DNA of 64,000 nucleotides from the NCBI RefSeq assembly GCF_020171625.1, contig NZ_JAIUZY010000006.1, forward strand, positions 124,001-188,000, given 5' to 3'. How positions within the stretch are numbered: position 1 is the first letter of the stretch; every line of letters starts with the position of its first letter. A program made the translations under genes and the position numbers. Shown one piece after another: positions 62,844 to 64,000 of this stretch. The stretch comes from Salipiger bermudensis. GTDB lineage: Bacteria > Pseudomonadota > Alphaproteobacteria > Rhodobacterales > Rhodobacteraceae. Below the pieces are notes generated by a model. That model made no database searches. It was not told the origin of the DNA and saw nothing but the letters and a program-made list of their open reading frames with translations.

Positions 62844-63469
62844 TCGGCGCGGCTCGCGATGGCGTTGACCGCGGCCACCGTGATGGCGCTGCCGCCGAGC
62901 CGGCCCTCGACCACGCAGCAGGGCGTTGGCTGGTCGGCCCAGAGCGCCGCCTTGCTCTCGGCCGCGCCCACGAACCCCACCGGGCAGCCGATGATCGCCG
63001 CGGGGCGCGGGCAGCCGGGGTCCTGCAGCATGTTGAGCAGGTGGAAGAGCGCCGTCGGCGCGTTGCCGATCGCCACGAGAGCGCCCTCGAGATGCGGCCG
63101 CCACAACTCCAGCGCGGCGGCGGAGCGGGTGTTGCCCATTGCCTTGGCGAGCGCGGGCACTTCGGGGTCGTGCAGGGTGCAGATCACCCGGTTGTCCGCC
63201 GGCAGGCGTGCGCGGGTGATGCCCTCCGAGACCATGCGCGCGTCGCACAGGATCGGCGCCCCGGCCCCGAGCGCGGCCCGCGCGCGCTCGGTGAAGCCTT
63301 CCGAGAGACGCACATGCGCCTCGAGCCCGACCATGCCGGCGGCATGGATCATGCGCACCACGACGGGCTCATCCTCGGGGGCGAACCGCTCGAGCGCGGC
63401 TTCGGCGCGGATGGTGGCGAAGCTCTCGGCATAGATCGCCGCGCCGTCGGTCTGGTAGGTGTAGGTCAT
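62840..63469 (-). CDS. cobH: CobH, precorrin-8X methylmutase
   Basis: 209 residues. Moves the C11 methyl to C12 giving hydrogenobyrinic acid. Seen: FATIRAEAALERFAPEDEPVVVRMIHAAGM in pieces near 18-45 with the catalytic His in IHAAGM, CDARMVSEGITRARLP near 75, GNAPTALFHLL near 137 and VGFVGAAESKAAL near 165. Only 3 bases separate it from cobG upstream. Confidence 0.95.
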   Translation of the reverse strand: MTYTYQTDGAAIYAESFATIRAEAALERFAPEDEPVVVRMIHAAGMVGLEAHVRLSEGFTERARAALGAGAPILCDARMVSEGITRARLPADNRVICTLHDPEVPALAKAMGNTRSAAALELWRPHLEGALVAIGNAPTALFHLLNMLQDPGCPRPAAIIGCPVGFVGAAESKAALWADQPTPCCVVEGRLGGSAITVAAVNAIASRAE

Positions 63470-63472
63470 CGG

Positions 63473-64000
63473 CTAGATGGCTCCGGTCACAAGGTCTTCG
63501 GGGCTGAGCCCGGTTTGGCTGGGCGGATCCCCGGCGCCCCCGTTCTCGACGAGGTCGAACCGGCCGTCGCGTCCGACGAGGGTGCGGGCGGCGGGGCGCG
63601 CGCGGGCGCAGCCCTTGGCGCAGCCAGAGACGTGCAGCCCGCTCGGCCCCGCGGCGTTGGTGGCCAGTTGCACGGCCAGCTTTCGGGCCAATGGCCGCGT
63701 CTCGACACTGGCCGAGGCGCAGAACGGCGCGCCGGGGCAGGCATCGACGCCGAGCAGGGGATCGCCGGGCGTGGTGATGAAGGGGCCGGCAGGCAAATCG
63801 GTGACGTCTTCGAGCAGCAGCATTCGCCACGGCGTAACGCGGATCGCCGCGGCATCGCTGTCTTCCAGCAGGCGCGCCAGCTCGGCGGCATCAAACTGCC
63901 CGAAGGCGGCGCCGATCACCATGCCCGCGGCGTGCGGCCCCGGCTCCGGGAGCGGCCCGGCAGGCCTTGGCGCTTCCGTCTGCCAGCCCTCGGGCAAGGC
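63473..64000 (-). CDS. cobG: CobG, precorrin-3B synthase (partial, runs off the right edge)
   Basis: The last 175 residues; the 5' end lies beyond the window. CobG is a monooxygenase with siroheme-type Fe-S chemistry that hydroxylates C20; it defines the aerobic route. Seen: DACPGAPFCASASVETRPLA near the middle and HVSGCAKGCARARPA, whose cysteines fit the 4Fe-4S cluster of the nitrite/sulfite-reductase-like fold. Stop TAG lies 3 bases before cobH. Confidence 0.88.
   Translation of the reverse strand, partial: ALPEGWQTEAPRPAGPLPEPGPHAAGMVIGAAFGQFDAAELARLLEDSDAAAIRVTPWRMLLLEDVTDLPAGPFITTPGDPLLGVDACPGAPFCASASVETRPLARKLAVQLATNAAGPSGLHVSGCAKGCARARPAARTLVGRDGRFDLVENGGAGDPPSQTGLSPEDLVTGAI

Noticed and set aside
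1-64000. tRNA, rRNA, CRISPR arrays
   Set aside because: No cloverleaf, rRNA core or regular repeat-spacer pattern was seen on either strand.

Overview
High-GC alphaproteobacterial chromosome, most likely Rhodobacterales (roseobacter-type). The assignment is an inference from the oxygen-dependent cobalamin genes (cobG, cobE, cobF, cobK, cobL together), the many TRAP and tripartite tricarboxylate (TTT) importers, the BKACE/HpaI/DUF1537-type catabolic genes and the codon bias. There is no rRNA, tRNA, CRISPR array or intact mobile element. The window is essentially a row of five carbon-acid uptake and breakdown modules, each with its own transcription factor, followed by a TA pair, a phosphatase and most of a vitamin B12 locus.

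Region by region. (1) 250-1287: a sorbitol/xylitol-type zinc dehydrogenase. (2) 1841-3469: a rearrangement scar where a 5'-truncated Omp85 barrel gene and a 5'-truncated TRAP DctM gene meet head to head near 2700, followed by about 800 bp of non-coding sequence with a possible IS5-type transposase relic. (3) 4233-13544: a probable acid-sugar module. A minus-strand operon tctB-tctC-tctA-dapA family-D-2-hydroxyacid dehydrogenase-pdxA2-like diverges from Fe-alcohol dehydrogenase-DUF1537 kinase-GntR. A TTGACA-N3-TGTCAA-like operator recurs. (4) 13606-15482: a small membrane protein and an OmpA-domain protein. (5) 15604-22600: a MarR regulator with a strong palindromic operator, then acyl-CoA ligase-enoyl-CoA hydratase-SDR-TRAP PQM. 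(6) 22797-35953: a TetR module with MaoC, SDR, thioesterase, thiolase, a complete branched-chain-amino-acid-type ABC importer, a second enoyl-CoA hydratase, a CaiC-like ligase and an Fe-alcohol dehydrogenase. Two near-identical TetR-type palindromes 9.2 kb apart tie the parts into one regulon. (7) 36622-45653: an IclR module with SDR, quinone-reductase-like flavoprotein, BKACE, TRAP MQP, cupin, HpaI aldolase and a DUF6282-type metal hydrolase; two IclR-type operators. (8) 46143-51494: a LysR regulator divergent from a second TTT importer and an M20 deacylase. (9) 51744-53329: hipBA with a perfect operator. (10) 53390-55267: Tat-exported PhoX. (11) 55522-64000: the aerobic corrin-ring genes cobG(partial)-H-I-J, cobK on the opposite strand, and cobL-E-M-B-A-F, almost all joined by 1-8 base overlaps.

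How they work together: modules 3, 5, 6, 7 and 8 each pair a high-affinity importer with enzymes that activate, oxidise and cleave an organic acid, so the cell looks like a generalist scavenger of carboxylates. None of the substrates can be named from sequence alone. The TetR regulon and the BKACE/HpaI/cupin/DUF6282 module are the best candidates for undescribed pathways.
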